Origin: JAUWCL01 sp964599375
GTDB taxonomy: Bacteria > Krumholzibacteriota > Krumholzibacteriia > Krumholzibacteriales > Krumholzibacteriaceae
Length of the DNA: 64,000 nt
Assembly (NCBI GenBank): GCA_964599375.1
Contig: CAZREW010000018.1
Location: 1 to 64,000, forward strand
Direction of reading: 5' to 3'
Positions within the stretch are counted from its first letter, which is position 1. Each line of letters begins with the position of its first letter. The notes beneath the pieces were generated by a model. The model had not been told where the DNA came from and did no database searches. It was given only the letters and a program-made list of their open reading frames with translations. Positions 25,023 through 33,178 of this stretch are shown here, one piece after another. A program made the position numbers and the translations under genes.

Positions 25023-25063
25023 GGTATGTCTCCCTTTTCTCCGGCCGACAGGCCGGTCAGGCC

Positions 25064-25507
25064 CTACTCCTTGACGACCCAGACCTTTACTTGTGTCTCG
25101 ACTTCCCTGTGAAGCTGGACCGGCACAGTATATACACCGAGAAGCTTTATGTGTTCCTCGAGCTTGACCATGTTATGGTCGACCTTGTAACCCATTTCGG
25201 TGATAGCGCGCGCTATGTCGTACTCTCCGACAGAGCCGTAGAGCTTGTCCTCTTCGCCGGCCTGCACGACTATCGTGACCGAAAGGTCTTTCATCTTCCC
25301 GGCCAGCTCCATGAGGGTCCGCTTTTCCTTGTCGTCCCTGATGTCACGAAGCTTGTTCTCTTCGGTCATGACCTTCTTCATCGCCCTGGTGGCGGGAAAG
25401 GCCATCTTCTTCGGCAGAAGGTAGTTCCTCGCGTATCCGTCCTTGACCTTGACGATATCCCCGCGGCTGCCGAGTCCATCGACGGACGTGGTAAGAATGA
25501 TCTCCAT
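25064..25507 (-). CDS. rplI: 50S ribosomal protein L9
   Basis: A 147-residue L9. The N-terminal domain has the signature GSRGDIVKVKDGYARNYLLP with a small deviation at its start, followed by the long connecting helix and a C-terminal domain (KLYGSVGEYDIARAITEMG, HIKLLGVYTVPVQLHREVE). L9 binds 23S rRNA near the L1 stalk. It is the third gene of the rpsF-rpsR-rplI set and is followed by manB after 41 bases. Confidence 0.96.
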   Translation of the reverse strand: MEIILTTSVDGLGSRGDIVKVKDGYARNYLLPKKMAFPATRAMKKVMTEENKLRDIRDDKEKRTLMELAGKMKDLSVTIVVQAGEEDKLYGSVGEYDIARAITEMGYKVDHNMVKLEEHIKLLGVYTVPVQLHREVETQVKVWVVKE

Positions 25508-25519
25508 GTTACTGTCTCC

Positions 25520-25777
25520 CTACCGGTAGTATATCTTCACGAACGGAAGGATCGCTATCGACCTGGCGCGCTTGATGGCGTGGGCCAGCGCCCGCTGGTG
25601 TCTCGCGCATGTCCCGGTGATCCTTCTAGGTGTGATCTTGCCCCTGTCAGTGATAAATCTTCTCAAGAGGGCCTCGTCCTTGTAGTTGATCGACAACTTG
25701 TCCGCGCAGAACCTGCACGGCTTGTTCGTGGTCCTCTTCTCCTTCTTCTTCTTGACCTTGGATGATGCCTTCGCCAT
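25520..25777 (-). CDS. rpsR: 30S ribosomal protein S18
   Basis: An 85-residue S18. It keeps a zinc-type PCRFCADK motif and a downstream GTCARHQRAL, so it is the cysteine-containing form of S18. RRFITDRGKITPRRITG is the family core. S18 forms a heterodimer with S6 on the 30S platform. The ATG at 25777 has AGGAG 8 bases upstream; the GTG three codons earlier is less likely. A single-strand binding protein gene, often between rpsF and rpsR, is absent. Confidence 0.96.
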   Translation of the reverse strand: MAKASSKVKKKKEKRTTNKPCRFCADKLSINYKDEALLRRFITDRGKITPRRITGTCARHQRALAHAIKRARSIAILPFVKIYYR

Positions 25778-25782
25778 TACCC

Positions 25783-26115
25783 TCACTCCTCATTTTCACC
25801 GGCGGATACGGCCGGCTGTTCGGTCACAGGATTATCATCGATGACGATGAGATGCCTGAGCACCATGTCGTCGAAACGGTAGACACGGTTGAGCTCGCCC
25901 AGGATCTCGTTGTCGCCGTCGAAACTCATGAGGATATAACTGCCCTCGAAGCGCTTGGCGATCGGGTAGGCGAGCTTCCGCTTGCCCCATAGATCGACCT
26001 TGCGGACCGTTCCTCCCCTGGAGGTCACGATCTCCTTGAACTTCTCCGTCTTTTCCTTTACGGCAAGCTCTTCAAGGGATGGATCGAGAATATAAACGCA
26101 CTCATAGGCACGCAT
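25783..26115 (-). CDS. rpsF: 30S ribosomal protein S6
   Basis: A 110-residue S6 starting MRAYECVYILDPSLEELAV, with LWGKRKLAYPIAKRFEGSYI and VLRHLIVIDD as family motifs. It pairs with S18. The upstream in-frame extension to 26262 lies across the promoter and leader and is not coding. First gene of the operon driven by the promoter at 26216-26244. Confidence 0.96.
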   Translation of the reverse strand: MRAYECVYILDPSLEELAVKEKTEKFKEIVTSRGGTVRKVDLWGKRKLAYPIAKRFEGSYILMSFDGDNEILGELNRVYRFDDMVLRHLIVIDDNPVTEQPAVSAGENEE

Positions 26116-26144
26116 TGGACTGCTCCTCCCTTCGGACTCATTCG

Positions 26145-26174
26145 ACCTTCCCTGTCCGGGGTGGACGGGAAGGT
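26145..26174 (-). promoter_or_regulatory. Leader hairpin before rpsF, candidate S6:S18 autoregulatory site
   Basis: On the minus strand ACCTTCCC and GGGAAGGT form an 8-bp stem that continues, past a bulged A, into GTCC/GGAC around the loop ACCCC. The stem-loop contains a CCG triplet at the loop edge, and leaders that bind the S6:S18 complex in many phyla carry a CCG in a bulge or loop. Position (about 30 bases before rpsF) and context fit; the identity is inference. Confidence 0.45.
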
Positions 26175-26187
26175 AGGGATTTATGTA

Positions 26188-26209
26188 CCGCGCCCCTCCG
26201 GGGGCGCGG
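26188..26209 (-). other. Strong GC hairpin at the 5' end of the rpsF transcript
   Basis: CCGCGCCCC and GGGGCGCGG pair around a 4-base loop CGGA. It begins at the predicted transcription start and could stabilise the message or be part of the leader regulator. Confidence 0.5.
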
Positions 26210-26215
26210 AGTTGG

Positions 26216-26244
26216 AATATAGCAGATGCTCCGGCCCGAGTCAA
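26216..26244 (-). promoter_or_regulatory. Sigma-70-type promoter of the rpsF operon
   Basis: Minus strand TTGACT (26239-26244), 17-base spacer, TATATT (26216-26221). It sits in the intergenic space between pth and rpsF, with a leader of about 95 bases. Confidence 0.8.
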
Positions 26245-26251
26245 CCCCAGG

Positions 26252-26845
26252 TCATGCGCCATCTTCGCCGGCTTCCCCTGGAGTCGCCCTGCGGTTATAG
26301 CGTCTCTGGGCGTGCGTGATGCCCCTGGATAGGATGAGTTCCACGGAATCGGCCGCGTCGGAGACCATCCGGCTCACCGTTTCAGCCTCCCCTTCACCGA
26401 AGCCCTCAAGGACATGATCTCTCCAGAGCGCTCCGGGGGGCGCGGGGCCAGCTCCCAGCCTCAGGCGGGCGAACTCACTGGTGCCAAGGGCCTGCGTGAC
26501 CGACTCGAGGCCGCGATGTCCCCCGCTTCCTCCTGCCGCCCTGATCCTGATCAGGCCGACGGGCAGATGGATGTCGTCGCAGACCACCAGAACCGAATCG
26601 GGGGAGGCGCCCGTCATACTGAGCGCGTCCCCCGAAAGATTCATGTATGTGAGGGGCTTGAGAAGCCTGACCTTCACGCCGGCAAATCTCCACGACGTCT
26701 CGAGCGCCAGCCCTCCCCGATCCTTCCAGCCCAGCTTGTGGCGCCTGGCGAGCTCGTCGAGGGTCTCGTAACCGAGATTATGCCTCGTGCCGGCGTATTC
26801 CTGTCCCGGATTGCCGAGTCCGAGAACGAGATTGATATCCGGCAT
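26252..26845 (-). CDS. pth: Peptidyl-tRNA hydrolase
   Basis: A 197-residue Pth. GLGNPGQEYAGTRHNLGYETL holds the conserved Asn and catalytic His, KPLTYMNLSG and VVCDDIHLPVG (catalytic Asp) follow, and GGSGGHRGLESVTQALG is the substrate loop. It frees tRNA from peptidyl-tRNA that has dropped off ribosomes. The rplY stop is 6 bases upstream. The last 15 residues are acidic. Confidence 0.96.
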   Translation of the reverse strand: MPDINLVLGLGNPGQEYAGTRHNLGYETLDELARRHKLGWKDRGGLALETSWRFAGVKVRLLKPLTYMNLSGDALSMTGASPDSVLVVCDDIHLPVGLIRIRAAGGSGGHRGLESVTQALGTSEFARLRLGAGPAPPGALWRDHVLEGFGEGEAETVSRMVSDAADSVELILSRGITHAQRRYNRRATPGEAGEDGA

Positions 26846-26851
26846 CCGCTA

Positions 26852-27538
26852 TCAGGCTTCCTCTCCGTCCTCCGCGGCGCCTTCGCCCTCGGCTCCGGCC
26901 GCGCCTTCCTCCGCGCCCTCGGCTGCTTCCGCCTCGGCGCCTTCCTCGAGACCTCCGGCGACCTCCAGCTTCTTCGGCGGAGATACGTGCGCGAGGTTGA
27001 TATTGTCGTCATCGAGAAAATCGATAGCGGGATAGAGCGCCGCAAGGTCGGAGACGTGGATAGTCTCGCCGATCATCAGGTCGGATACGTCGATCTCGAG
27101 GCGTTCGGGAACGGTGGAGGCTGTCGTATTGACCATGACCTCACGGACACCCTGATCGAGGATGCCGCCGAACTCCTTGACTCCCCTGGCAACGCCGGTC
27201 AGGAGCACGGGGATCCCCACCTTGATGTTCTCGCTCATCGATATCCTCTGGAAATCGACATGGAGTATGTCTCCGGAGACAGGGTGGTGCTGCACGTCCC
27301 TTACGAGCGTGGTGTTCTCTTCCATGTCCACCCCGTCGACCTCGAGCTCGATGATCAGATGCTCGCTGGTCGCGTTGTGCAGGATGACCCAGAAGTCGTG
27401 CTCGGGCAGCGCCAGGTGCACGGGGTCTTTTCGGTGACCGTACAGGACACCAGGTATCTCCCCGGCCGCGCGCAGCTTGTGGACGTTCTTCTTGCTTGCT
27501 TCTTTCCTGATGCGGGCTTTCAGCTTGATAGATTCCAT
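26852..27538 (-). CDS. rplY: 50S ribosomal protein L25, long (CTC) form
   Basis: A 228-residue general stress/L25 protein. The N-terminal L25 domain (1 to about 95; RIRKEASKKNVHKLRAAGEI, IPGVLYGH) binds 5S rRNA. The C-terminal TL5 domain (about 100-190; VGIPVLLTGVARGVKEFGG) follows, then an acidic Ala/Glu-rich tail. The start is the ATG at 27538 (MESIKLKARI). It follows prs, as in many bacteria (prs-rplY-pth). Confidence 0.95.
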   Translation of the reverse strand: MESIKLKARIRKEASKKNVHKLRAAGEIPGVLYGHRKDPVHLALPEHDFWVILHNATSEHLIIELEVDGVDMEENTTLVRDVQHHPVSGDILHVDFQRISMSENIKVGIPVLLTGVARGVKEFGGILDQGVREVMVNTTASTVPERLEIDVSDLMIGETIHVSDLAALYPAIDFLDDDNINLAHVSPPKKLEVAGGLEEGAEAEAAEGAEEGAAGAEGEGAAEDGEEA

Positions 27539-27551
27539 CTTTTCCTCCGGA

Positions 27552-28484
27552 CTACACAAACAACATGCTGATCGATTCTTCCATATGGATCCTCTTGATG
27601 GCCTCCCCGAGGAGGGGCGCAACGTCAAGGACCTTGATCCTGCTGCATTCCCCGTTGTCTCTGAACGGTATCGAGTTGGTGACCACTATCTCCTCGATGC
27701 ACGAGTTCTCCAGCTTCTCCAGAGCCTGTCCGGAGAAAACCGGATGTGTGGCCATCGCCATGATGCTGCCCGCTCCCGCGTCCTTGAGGACCTGGGCGGC
27801 CTGCGTTATGGTGCCGGCCGTGCTGATGATATCGTCCAGGATGATGATATCGCTGCCGGCAACTTCGCCGATCACGTTCATGACCTCGGACTCGTCGGCT
27901 CCGGTCCTGCGCTTGTCGACGATGGCGAGATTCGCGTCCAGCCTCTTCGCGAAGGCCCTGCCCATCTTTATGCCGCCGACATCCGGCGAAACGACGGTGA
28001 GATCGTTGAAATTTTTCTCCCTAATATATTCAAGCATGACCGGCGCCGCAAAAAGATTATCGACCTGGATATCAAAAAATCCCTGTATCTGGGCCGCGTG
28101 CAGCTCGAGGGCCAGGACCCTGTGAGCGCCCGCCGTCTCTATTAGGTTGGCGACCAGCTTGGCCGTGATCGGCACGCGGGGCTGGTCTTTCCTGTCCTGC
28201 CTTGCGTAGCCGTAGTACGGGATCACAGCCGTTATTCGGTTGGCCGAGGCGCGATAACAGGCGTCGATAAGGATGAGCAGCTCGAGAAGGTTGTCCGCCG
28301 GCGGCAGGGTAGGTTGGATGATGAATACGTCCTTACCCCTGATATTCTCATGGATGTTTACGCGGATCTCGCCGTCCGAGAATCTGTCTACTTCGACATC
28401 GCACAGCTCCCTGCCGAGATACGAGGCTATTTTACCCGACAGTTCCGTGTTGGCGTTCCCGCTCATCAGTGTAACAAGATCCAT
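27552..28484 (-). CDS. prs: Ribose-phosphate pyrophosphokinase
   Basis: A 310-residue PRPP synthetase. FSDGEIRVNIHENIRGKDVFI is the N-terminal signature, YARQDRKDQPRVPITAKLVANL the flexible ATP loop, DVGGIKMGRAFAKRL and DIIILDDIISTAGTITQAA the PRPP-binding loop. It makes PRPP for nucleotides, His, Trp and NAD. A tRNA-Gln gene precedes it on the same strand with a 56-base gap. Confidence 0.97.
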   Translation of the reverse strand: MDLVTLMSGNANTELSGKIASYLGRELCDVEVDRFSDGEIRVNIHENIRGKDVFIIQPTLPPADNLLELLILIDACYRASANRITAVIPYYGYARQDRKDQPRVPITAKLVANLIETAGAHRVLALELHAAQIQGFFDIQVDNLFAAPVMLEYIREKNFNDLTVVSPDVGGIKMGRAFAKRLDANLAIVDKRRTGADESEVMNVIGEVAGSDIIILDDIISTAGTITQAAQVLKDAGAGSIMAMATHPVFSGQALEKLENSCIEEIVVTNSIPFRDNGECSRIKVLDVAPLLGEAIKRIHMEESISMLFV

Positions 28485-28540
28485 CTCAGCTGATCCTCCG
28501 AAAAAAAAGTGACCTGTCCGGCCACCGGTCCACCCATGAA

Positions 28541-28614
28541 TGGTTGGGGCGGGAGGATTCGAACCTCCGATCCAGGAACCAAAATCCTGTGTCTTGCCAC
28601 TTGACGACGCCCCA
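28541..28614 (-). tRNA. tRNA-Gln (anticodon TTG)
   Basis: A complete cloverleaf of 74 bases with encoded CCA. The acceptor TGGGGCG pairs with CGCCCCA; the anticodon loop reads TTTTGGT with TTG; the T arm is GGAGGTTCGAATCCTCC. The discriminator base is A. It lies 18 bases after spoVG and before prs, so it is probably processed from the operon transcript. Confidence 0.96.
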
Positions 28615-28632
28615 AGCAGTTCAGTTGTTTTT

Positions 28633-28926
28633 TTACTGCTCGGTTACTTCGATCCCGGCTTCTGTCGCGTTGTTGGCGAGCTCCTCCTTGTAGGCCTCCA
28701 CGATCAGTCCTTCCATCCAGTCCCTTGTCTCGTTGTTGATAGGATGGGCAACATCCTGATAAGTGCCATCAGGCCTCTTGCGGCTCGGCATCGCGACGAA
28801 GACGCCCTTGGCACCCTCGATGATCTTCAACCCCCTGATAACGAAGCAGTTGTCAAGGGTAATGCTCGCAAAAGCCTTAAGCTTGTTGTCGTCCCGAAGT
28901 GAAATCCTGATCTCAGTTATCTTCAT
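28633..28926 (-). CDS. spoVG: SpoVG family RNA/DNA-binding regulator
   Basis: A 97-residue protein that starts MKITEIRISLRDDNKLKAFA and contains the conserved CFVIRGLKIIEGAKGVFVAM and PSRKRPDGTYQDVAHPIN. SpoVG proteins bind nucleic acids and modulate cell division, virulence or sporulation genes in Gram-positives and spirochaetes; here sporulation is not implied. It lies directly after ispE, as in many bacteria. The start is the ATG at 28926; the upstream extension overlaps ispE and is not supported. Confidence 0.95.
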   Translation of the reverse strand: MKITEIRISLRDDNKLKAFASITLDNCFVIRGLKIIEGAKGVFVAMPSRKRPDGTYQDVAHPINNETRDWMEGLIVEAYKEELANNATEAGIEVTEQ

Positions 28927-28948
28927 GTGGCCCCCCCTGAATTCTTGC

Positions 28949-29836
28949 CTACTCCCTTTCGAGGAGTTCCATCGTCCGTCCGGCGGGATATACGACCCAA
29001 GCTGAATGACCCTCGCCGAGCATGAGGTCCCTCGCCCTTGACGCCGTTGTGTCGTCTTCAAAAAGCGCAAAGCATGCTGAACCGCTTCCGCTCATCGAAC
29101 TCAGCAGCGCCCCCTCGCGCTTCAGGAGAACCAGGATCCGGCCGATCTCCGGGTACTCTCCGGCAACGACTTCCTGAAAGCTGTTGATCGTCTCGAGAGC
29201 GATATCCGGAAATCCCTTCAATCCCCCCAGCAGACAATTCAGTTTATGACCGCCTCCATACCTTGTCAATATTAAATTGGGATTTTCGTAAGCCCACTTC
29301 GTTGAGACTCTTATATCTGGTCTGACGATAAGGATCACGCCCCGCCGAAGCCCCTCAGTACCTTCCAAAATCTCGCCGCGCCCCCTGCCGATGGCTGGCG
29401 ATCCGAAAAGGAAAAACGGTACGTCGGAGCCGATCTCGAGGGCCAGCTCCATCAGCCGCCCGTCGCCGATCCCGAGGCCGAGCAGCCTGCTCACCCCGAC
29501 AAGGACCCCTGCGGCGTCCGAGCTCCCTCCCCCGAGCCCCGCCCCCGCCGGGATATTTTTTCTCACGTCGATCGATACTCCGCGCGGGCTCCGGGCCTCT
29601 GCCAGCAGGAGCGACGCGGCCCTCCAGCACAGGTTCGACCCGTCCCAGGCGATATCCCTGTCATCTCCCGCGAGCGAGATGCCTGCCGGGGCAGCGCTTA
29701 TCGAGATGGTGTCGTGGAGGGAGACCGGCTGGAAGACGGTGACTATATCGTGGAATCCGTCGTCACGCCTGCGGACGACTTCAAGATAGAGGTTGATCTT
29801 GGCGTAGCACCTGACCGTGATGCCGTCTTTTATCAT
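28949..29836 (-). CDS. ispE: 4-diphosphocytidyl-2-C-methyl-D-erythritol kinase
   Basis: A 295-residue GHMP kinase. AKINLYLEVVRRRDDGFHDI is the N-terminal signature, IPAGAGLGGGSSDAAGVLVG the phosphate-binding loop and SSMSGSGSACFALFE the C-terminal loop. It phosphorylates CDP-ME in the MEP pathway of isoprenoid synthesis. It precedes spoVG in the same operon; a DUF362 gene lies upstream with a 57-base gap. Confidence 0.95.
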   Translation of the reverse strand: MIKDGITVRCYAKINLYLEVVRRRDDGFHDIVTVFQPVSLHDTISISAAPAGISLAGDDRDIAWDGSNLCWRAASLLLAEARSPRGVSIDVRKNIPAGAGLGGGSSDAAGVLVGVSRLLGLGIGDGRLMELALEIGSDVPFFLFGSPAIGRGRGEILEGTEGLRRGVILIVRPDIRVSTKWAYENPNLILTRYGGGHKLNCLLGGLKGFPDIALETINSFQEVVAGEYPEIGRILVLLKREGALLSSMSGSGSACFALFEDDTTASRARDLMLGEGHSAWVVYPAGRTMELLERE

Positions 29837-29893
29837 CGGCGGGCCTCCGCGTAGGGTGCCCGATGGTGTGCCGGACCCCTGTGAAGCCGCTGT

Positions 29894-30976
29894 TCAGGAC
29901 CTGTCCCTGTATCGTTCCCAGAGGCCGCCCCACTTCGTGCTCCTGAACTTCCTTATCTTCGAGCGCCCGATGGTCGGGTACCACAGGAGATCGTGGTAGA
30001 TATTGCTCGCCAACGGGGCCCAGCCTACCAGCGGCGAATGCAGGGCCACCTTCTCGAGAAACCGCAGCTGCCCTTTCCGCAGCATCTGGTCTCCCCAGAT
30101 GACGAAGCTCTTCTTCACGGAGAACTCGAAGTCGATCCTGTCGATATCCTCTCCCACTATCTCCAGCTCCTTTATCCTCGCCTCGCCCAGCCCTCTCTCG
30201 GTCGACCACCTCAGGTAGTCGATCGACATAGGGTCGAATCCCATTATCTTCGCGGCCACGGCGTCGATGGCCACCGAATCGGAGCTGGCCAGGATAAGGT
30301 CTCCCTCGTAAGGCTCCATCGTCCTCGGGCCGGCCCCGTTGCCGCAGACCGTGCCGTCCATGACCGCGAATATGTTGGGATGGAGCTCCCGCTGCATCAT
30401 CAGCAGGTCGACGAGGACCTCGTGCATATACTTGTGGGCGTAATGCCTGACTTCCTTGAGCAGACCGCCGAAGGAGTTCTTGATCGCCCCCGTCGTCGTG
30501 GAATGTCCGTGCGTCTTGACCGTCGGCAGGTGAAGCACGTCCCTGCCTATGTACATCTTCGGTATCTCGATACCCTCGGGGAATATCTCGTTGAGCTTCA
30601 GCAGCTCCGAGCGGAACTCATAGACCGTCCATTCGACCTCGGTCAGCGGAACGAAAGGGAGCCCGTACCTGTCGAGCACCGGCATCCACAGGTTGTTCAC
30701 CGCTCCTTTTCGAGGGTCCGTGACGACCGTCCTGTTCTCGACCGGGATCAGCGTGTCCTTCGTATAGCCGCGGCCCAGAAGGTCCTTTACCACGCCTTCG
30801 AGCTGCCACGGCTGGCTCGAGCACGCCGGGAAGTACTTCGTCCACGAGAGGTTGAGCTTCAGGAGCAGGTCCTTCTGCGCTGTCAGCACATCTCCCGCGC
30901 CCGCCAACACCATCAGCCGGTGGTAATCGTCGAGAACCGTTTCCGGGGTCGTCCTCAGTACCGCTACCTTGCTCAT
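29894..30976 (-). CDS. DUF362 domain protein
   Basis: A 360-residue DUF362 protein. Recognisable parts are LLLKLNLSWTKYFPACSSQP, the LHLPTVKTHGHSTTTGAIKNSFGGLL core (NFxG-like) and SSDSVAIDAVAAKIMGF. The family is cytoplasmic and uncharacterised; many members have a 4Fe-4S domain, but I see none here. It lies between the UbiA-like transferase and ispE on the same strand, so it may belong to isoprenoid- or glycolipid-linked metabolism. Confidence 0.85.
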   Translation of the reverse strand: MSKVAVLRTTPETVLDDYHRLMVLAGAGDVLTAQKDLLLKLNLSWTKYFPACSSQPWQLEGVVKDLLGRGYTKDTLIPVENRTVVTDPRKGAVNNLWMPVLDRYGLPFVPLTEVEWTVYEFRSELLKLNEIFPEGIEIPKMYIGRDVLHLPTVKTHGHSTTTGAIKNSFGGLLKEVRHYAHKYMHEVLVDLLMMQRELHPNIFAVMDGTVCGNGAGPRTMEPYEGDLILASSDSVAIDAVAAKIMGFDPMSIDYLRWSTERGLGEARIKELEIVGEDIDRIDFEFSVKKSFVIWGDQMLRKGQLRFLEKVALHSPLVGWAPLASNIYHDLLWYPTIGRSKIRKFRSTKWGGLWERYRDRS

Positions 30977-31019
30977 GAAATACCCGCTTCTCCCGGATCA
31001 CCGCCTCCGGGCGTCAAAC

Positions 31020-31910
31020 CTATCTCACAATAATTATATATATCACCGCGGCGAACCAGAGGAACACATCGATGATAATGGCTTTTTCGGTCAAGAGGAC
31101 TCCCGAAGGATCCCCGCCCTCATGCCTATTGTAGACGAGATAGAGATACCTCATGATCCCGAAGACTACGAACGGGATCGTGTAGACGAGGTCCCTGGTG
31201 CCGAACTTCTCCACCGTCGAGGGCCAGACCGTGTATATCGAGTAAGAGATTATCGAGGCCGTCGCGGACAGGCTGACCAGTTGATCGAGCAGCGTCACCG
31301 AATAATCCTTCAGCGACAGGCGATGATCGCCAGCCGAGGCGAGATTCGCGATCTCGTTGCGCCTCTTGCAGATCGCGAGGAAAAGCGAGAGAAAAAGTGT
31401 GCATATCCAAAGCCAGGGCGAGAACTCGAGGTCGGGTATGACTGTGTGCAGCACCGCCACTCCCGCCGCCGCCCTGATCAGGAAGCTGAACGAGATGGAG
31501 ATGACATCGAGGATGACGATCTTCCTGAAAAACATAGAATAGGCAAGATTGACCGCCACAAATACCGCCGCCAGGACAAAGAACTCGCTCCCGAGTTTCC
31601 ACGACACGGCGAGCAGCGCCGCTGCCAGGAGAACAGCGACCACAGCCGCCGTCCCGGGCCCGATCTTCCCAGCGGCTATGGGACGCGAGGTCTTCTTAGG
31701 ATGCTCCCTGTCCCTTTCGCGGTCGAATATGTCATTCAGTATATATATAGCTCCGGACAGGCCGCAGAAGACGATGAATCCGTAAAGACTGAGGCGGACC
31801 AGATCGGGATCGGTGAACCTCTTCGAGAAAACGACCCCCGCGAAGAGGACCAGGTTCTTGGTCCACTGCTTGGGCCGCATCGATACTATCAAATACCAGA
31901 TCCTGTCCAT
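31020..31910 (-). CDS. UbiA-type prenyltransferase, decaprenyl-phosphate phosphoribosyltransferase-like
   Basis: A 296-residue membrane protein with about eight helices. It starts MDRIWYLIVSMRPKQWTKNL; RPKQWTKN together with YILNDIFDRERDREHPKKTSRPIAAG (first Asp-rich motif) is typical of DPPR synthases, which join decaprenyl phosphate to 5-phosphoribose for arabinose-containing glycans. A second motif (FRKIVILDVISIS) follows. PRPP synthase is encoded three genes downstream on the same strand. The product could be a pentose-containing surface glycan; the donor is inferred. Confidence 0.8.
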   Translation of the reverse strand: MDRIWYLIVSMRPKQWTKNLVLFAGVVFSKRFTDPDLVRLSLYGFIVFCGLSGAIYILNDIFDRERDREHPKKTSRPIAAGKIGPGTAAVVAVLLAAALLAVSWKLGSEFFVLAAVFVAVNLAYSMFFRKIVILDVISISFSFLIRAAAGVAVLHTVIPDLEFSPWLWICTLFLSLFLAICKRRNEIANLASAGDHRLSLKDYSVTLLDQLVSLSATASIISYSIYTVWPSTVEKFGTRDLVYTIPFVVFGIMRYLYLVYNRHEGGDPSGVLLTEKAIIIDVFLWFAAVIYIIIVR

Positions 31911-31930
31911 GACGGCTAATATACACATCC

Positions 31931-33178
31931 TTATGTCGGCGGGTCAAGAGGCGCCGAGCTTCGTCCGGTTCTGGACTCCCTGTACATGGCCGCGTTCAGC
32001 CCGACGATGATAAGCATGACCGTCAGCACCTCCGCGTCTCCGAAGTTCCATTCGAACAGCCCGTTGACGATGAACCCGGCCATGGCCCCAAGGGACCCGG
32101 CCATCAGCCCCCTGGCGGGAGGCGGGAGATCGAGGCTCAGGTTCCGCACCAGGATCACGAACATCGAAACCAGGAGCCAGATGAACACCGCGAGCCCGAC
32201 GGCGCCGAGAGTGACGGCCACCTGCAGGAAGATATTGTGCATGTGGCCGTGCACGTATACGGCCCCTGGAGGCATGTGGCTGCTGTAGATCTCCCCGAGA
32301 TCGACCGGTCCCGTACCTATGACGGGGTGCTCCCGGAATATGGACAGCCCCCCCTCGATCATCTCGATCCTCTGGACGTTCGTCCTGAAATCAGGGTCCC
32401 AGATCGAACTGATCCTGTCACGGTAAGGTTCCGGAGCCAGAAAAACGATAGCGACGAGGACCATCAGGTATACCGGCACAAGACGCTTCCTGAGGATGGC
32501 TATGAATACGATCCCCGATACCGCCATTGCCAGCCAGGACGACCTTGTCTGCGTCAGGACGAGAGCAGCGTACGAGAAAACAGCAGCGGCTGATGAGGAG
32601 ATCCTCAGTCTGCGCGTTATCCCGGGGGCCATCGACATGGCCGCGAAAAGGGAGAGCAGGAGCATCATGATCCCGCCGAAGGTCATCTCGTTGGAGAAAG
32701 TCCCGGGCGTCCTGTGCAACCCTCCCCTCCCCATCCCGAGGAAATATATGATGATGCCGTAAAGAGCCGAACCGCTTCCCGAGACAAGCAGGATGCCGTA
32801 GACCTTCTCCCGGATCCTGTTTCCGGCCGCGAGCGAGGCGGTCAGCCAGACAGTCACGAACAGAAGGTAGTTCTTCATGTTTCCGAAGGCGTCGGCGGGA
32901 TCGCTCGATAACACGGCCGATACTATGGACACCAGCGTGAATGCCGCGAAGGGAAGGGCGAGCGGCAGCCATCCCGGCCTTGATGGCCGGTCGACCGCGC
33001 AGAGCGCTACCCAGAGGATAAAGGTGACACCGAGGGATATCTGGCTGATGGCGATCGAGAAGGTCGACGAAAAAACGAAGATACCGAAAAAGACGAGGGC
33101 TGCCTGCCGCAGGCGTGAAACGGCGAGGCTCTTCAGCTCTGTCCCCCCGCCGGATCCGCGGCCGTCAGCCTTTCTCAT
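31931..33178 (-). CDS. O-antigen ligase / polymerase-like membrane protein
   Basis: A 415-residue protein with about ten transmembrane segments. The Wzy_C/O-antigen-ligase pattern shows in SGSGSALYGIIIYFLGMG, LTQTRSSWLAMAVSG and the large periplasmic loop with FREHPVIGTGPVDLGEIY and HGHMHNIFLQVAVTLGAVG; in WaaL-like enzymes an Arg and a His (RSSW and H-x-H-x-H-N) are functional. It would ligate or polymerise lipid-linked glycans on the periplasmic side. I chose the ATG at 33178, which overlaps the upstream fusion gene by 14 bases. Confidence 0.85.
   Translation of the reverse strand: MRKADGRGSGGGTELKSLAVSRLRQAALVFFGIFVFSSTFSIAISQISLGVTFILWVALCAVDRPSRPGWLPLALPFAAFTLVSIVSAVLSSDPADAFGNMKNYLLFVTVWLTASLAAGNRIREKVYGILLVSGSGSALYGIIIYFLGMGRGGLHRTPGTFSNEMTFGGIMMLLLSLFAAMSMAPGITRRLRISSSAAAVFSYAALVLTQTRSSWLAMAVSGIVFIAILRKRLVPVYLMVLVAIVFLAPEPYRDRISSIWDPDFRTNVQRIEMIEGGLSIFREHPVIGTGPVDLGEIYSSHMPPGAVYVHGHMHNIFLQVAVTLGAVGLAVFIWLLVSMFVILVRNLSLDLPPPARGLMAGSLGAMAGFIVNGLFEWNFGDAEVLTVMLIIVGLNAAMYRESRTGRSSAPLDPPT

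Noticed and set aside
26116..26262. In-frame extension of rpsF
   Set aside because: It spans the promoter and leader; S6 proteins start with MRAYE-like sequence.
26852..26960. Low-complexity GC-rich stretch, possible repeat array
   Set aside because: It encodes the acidic Ala/Glu-rich tail of L25, normal for CTC proteins.
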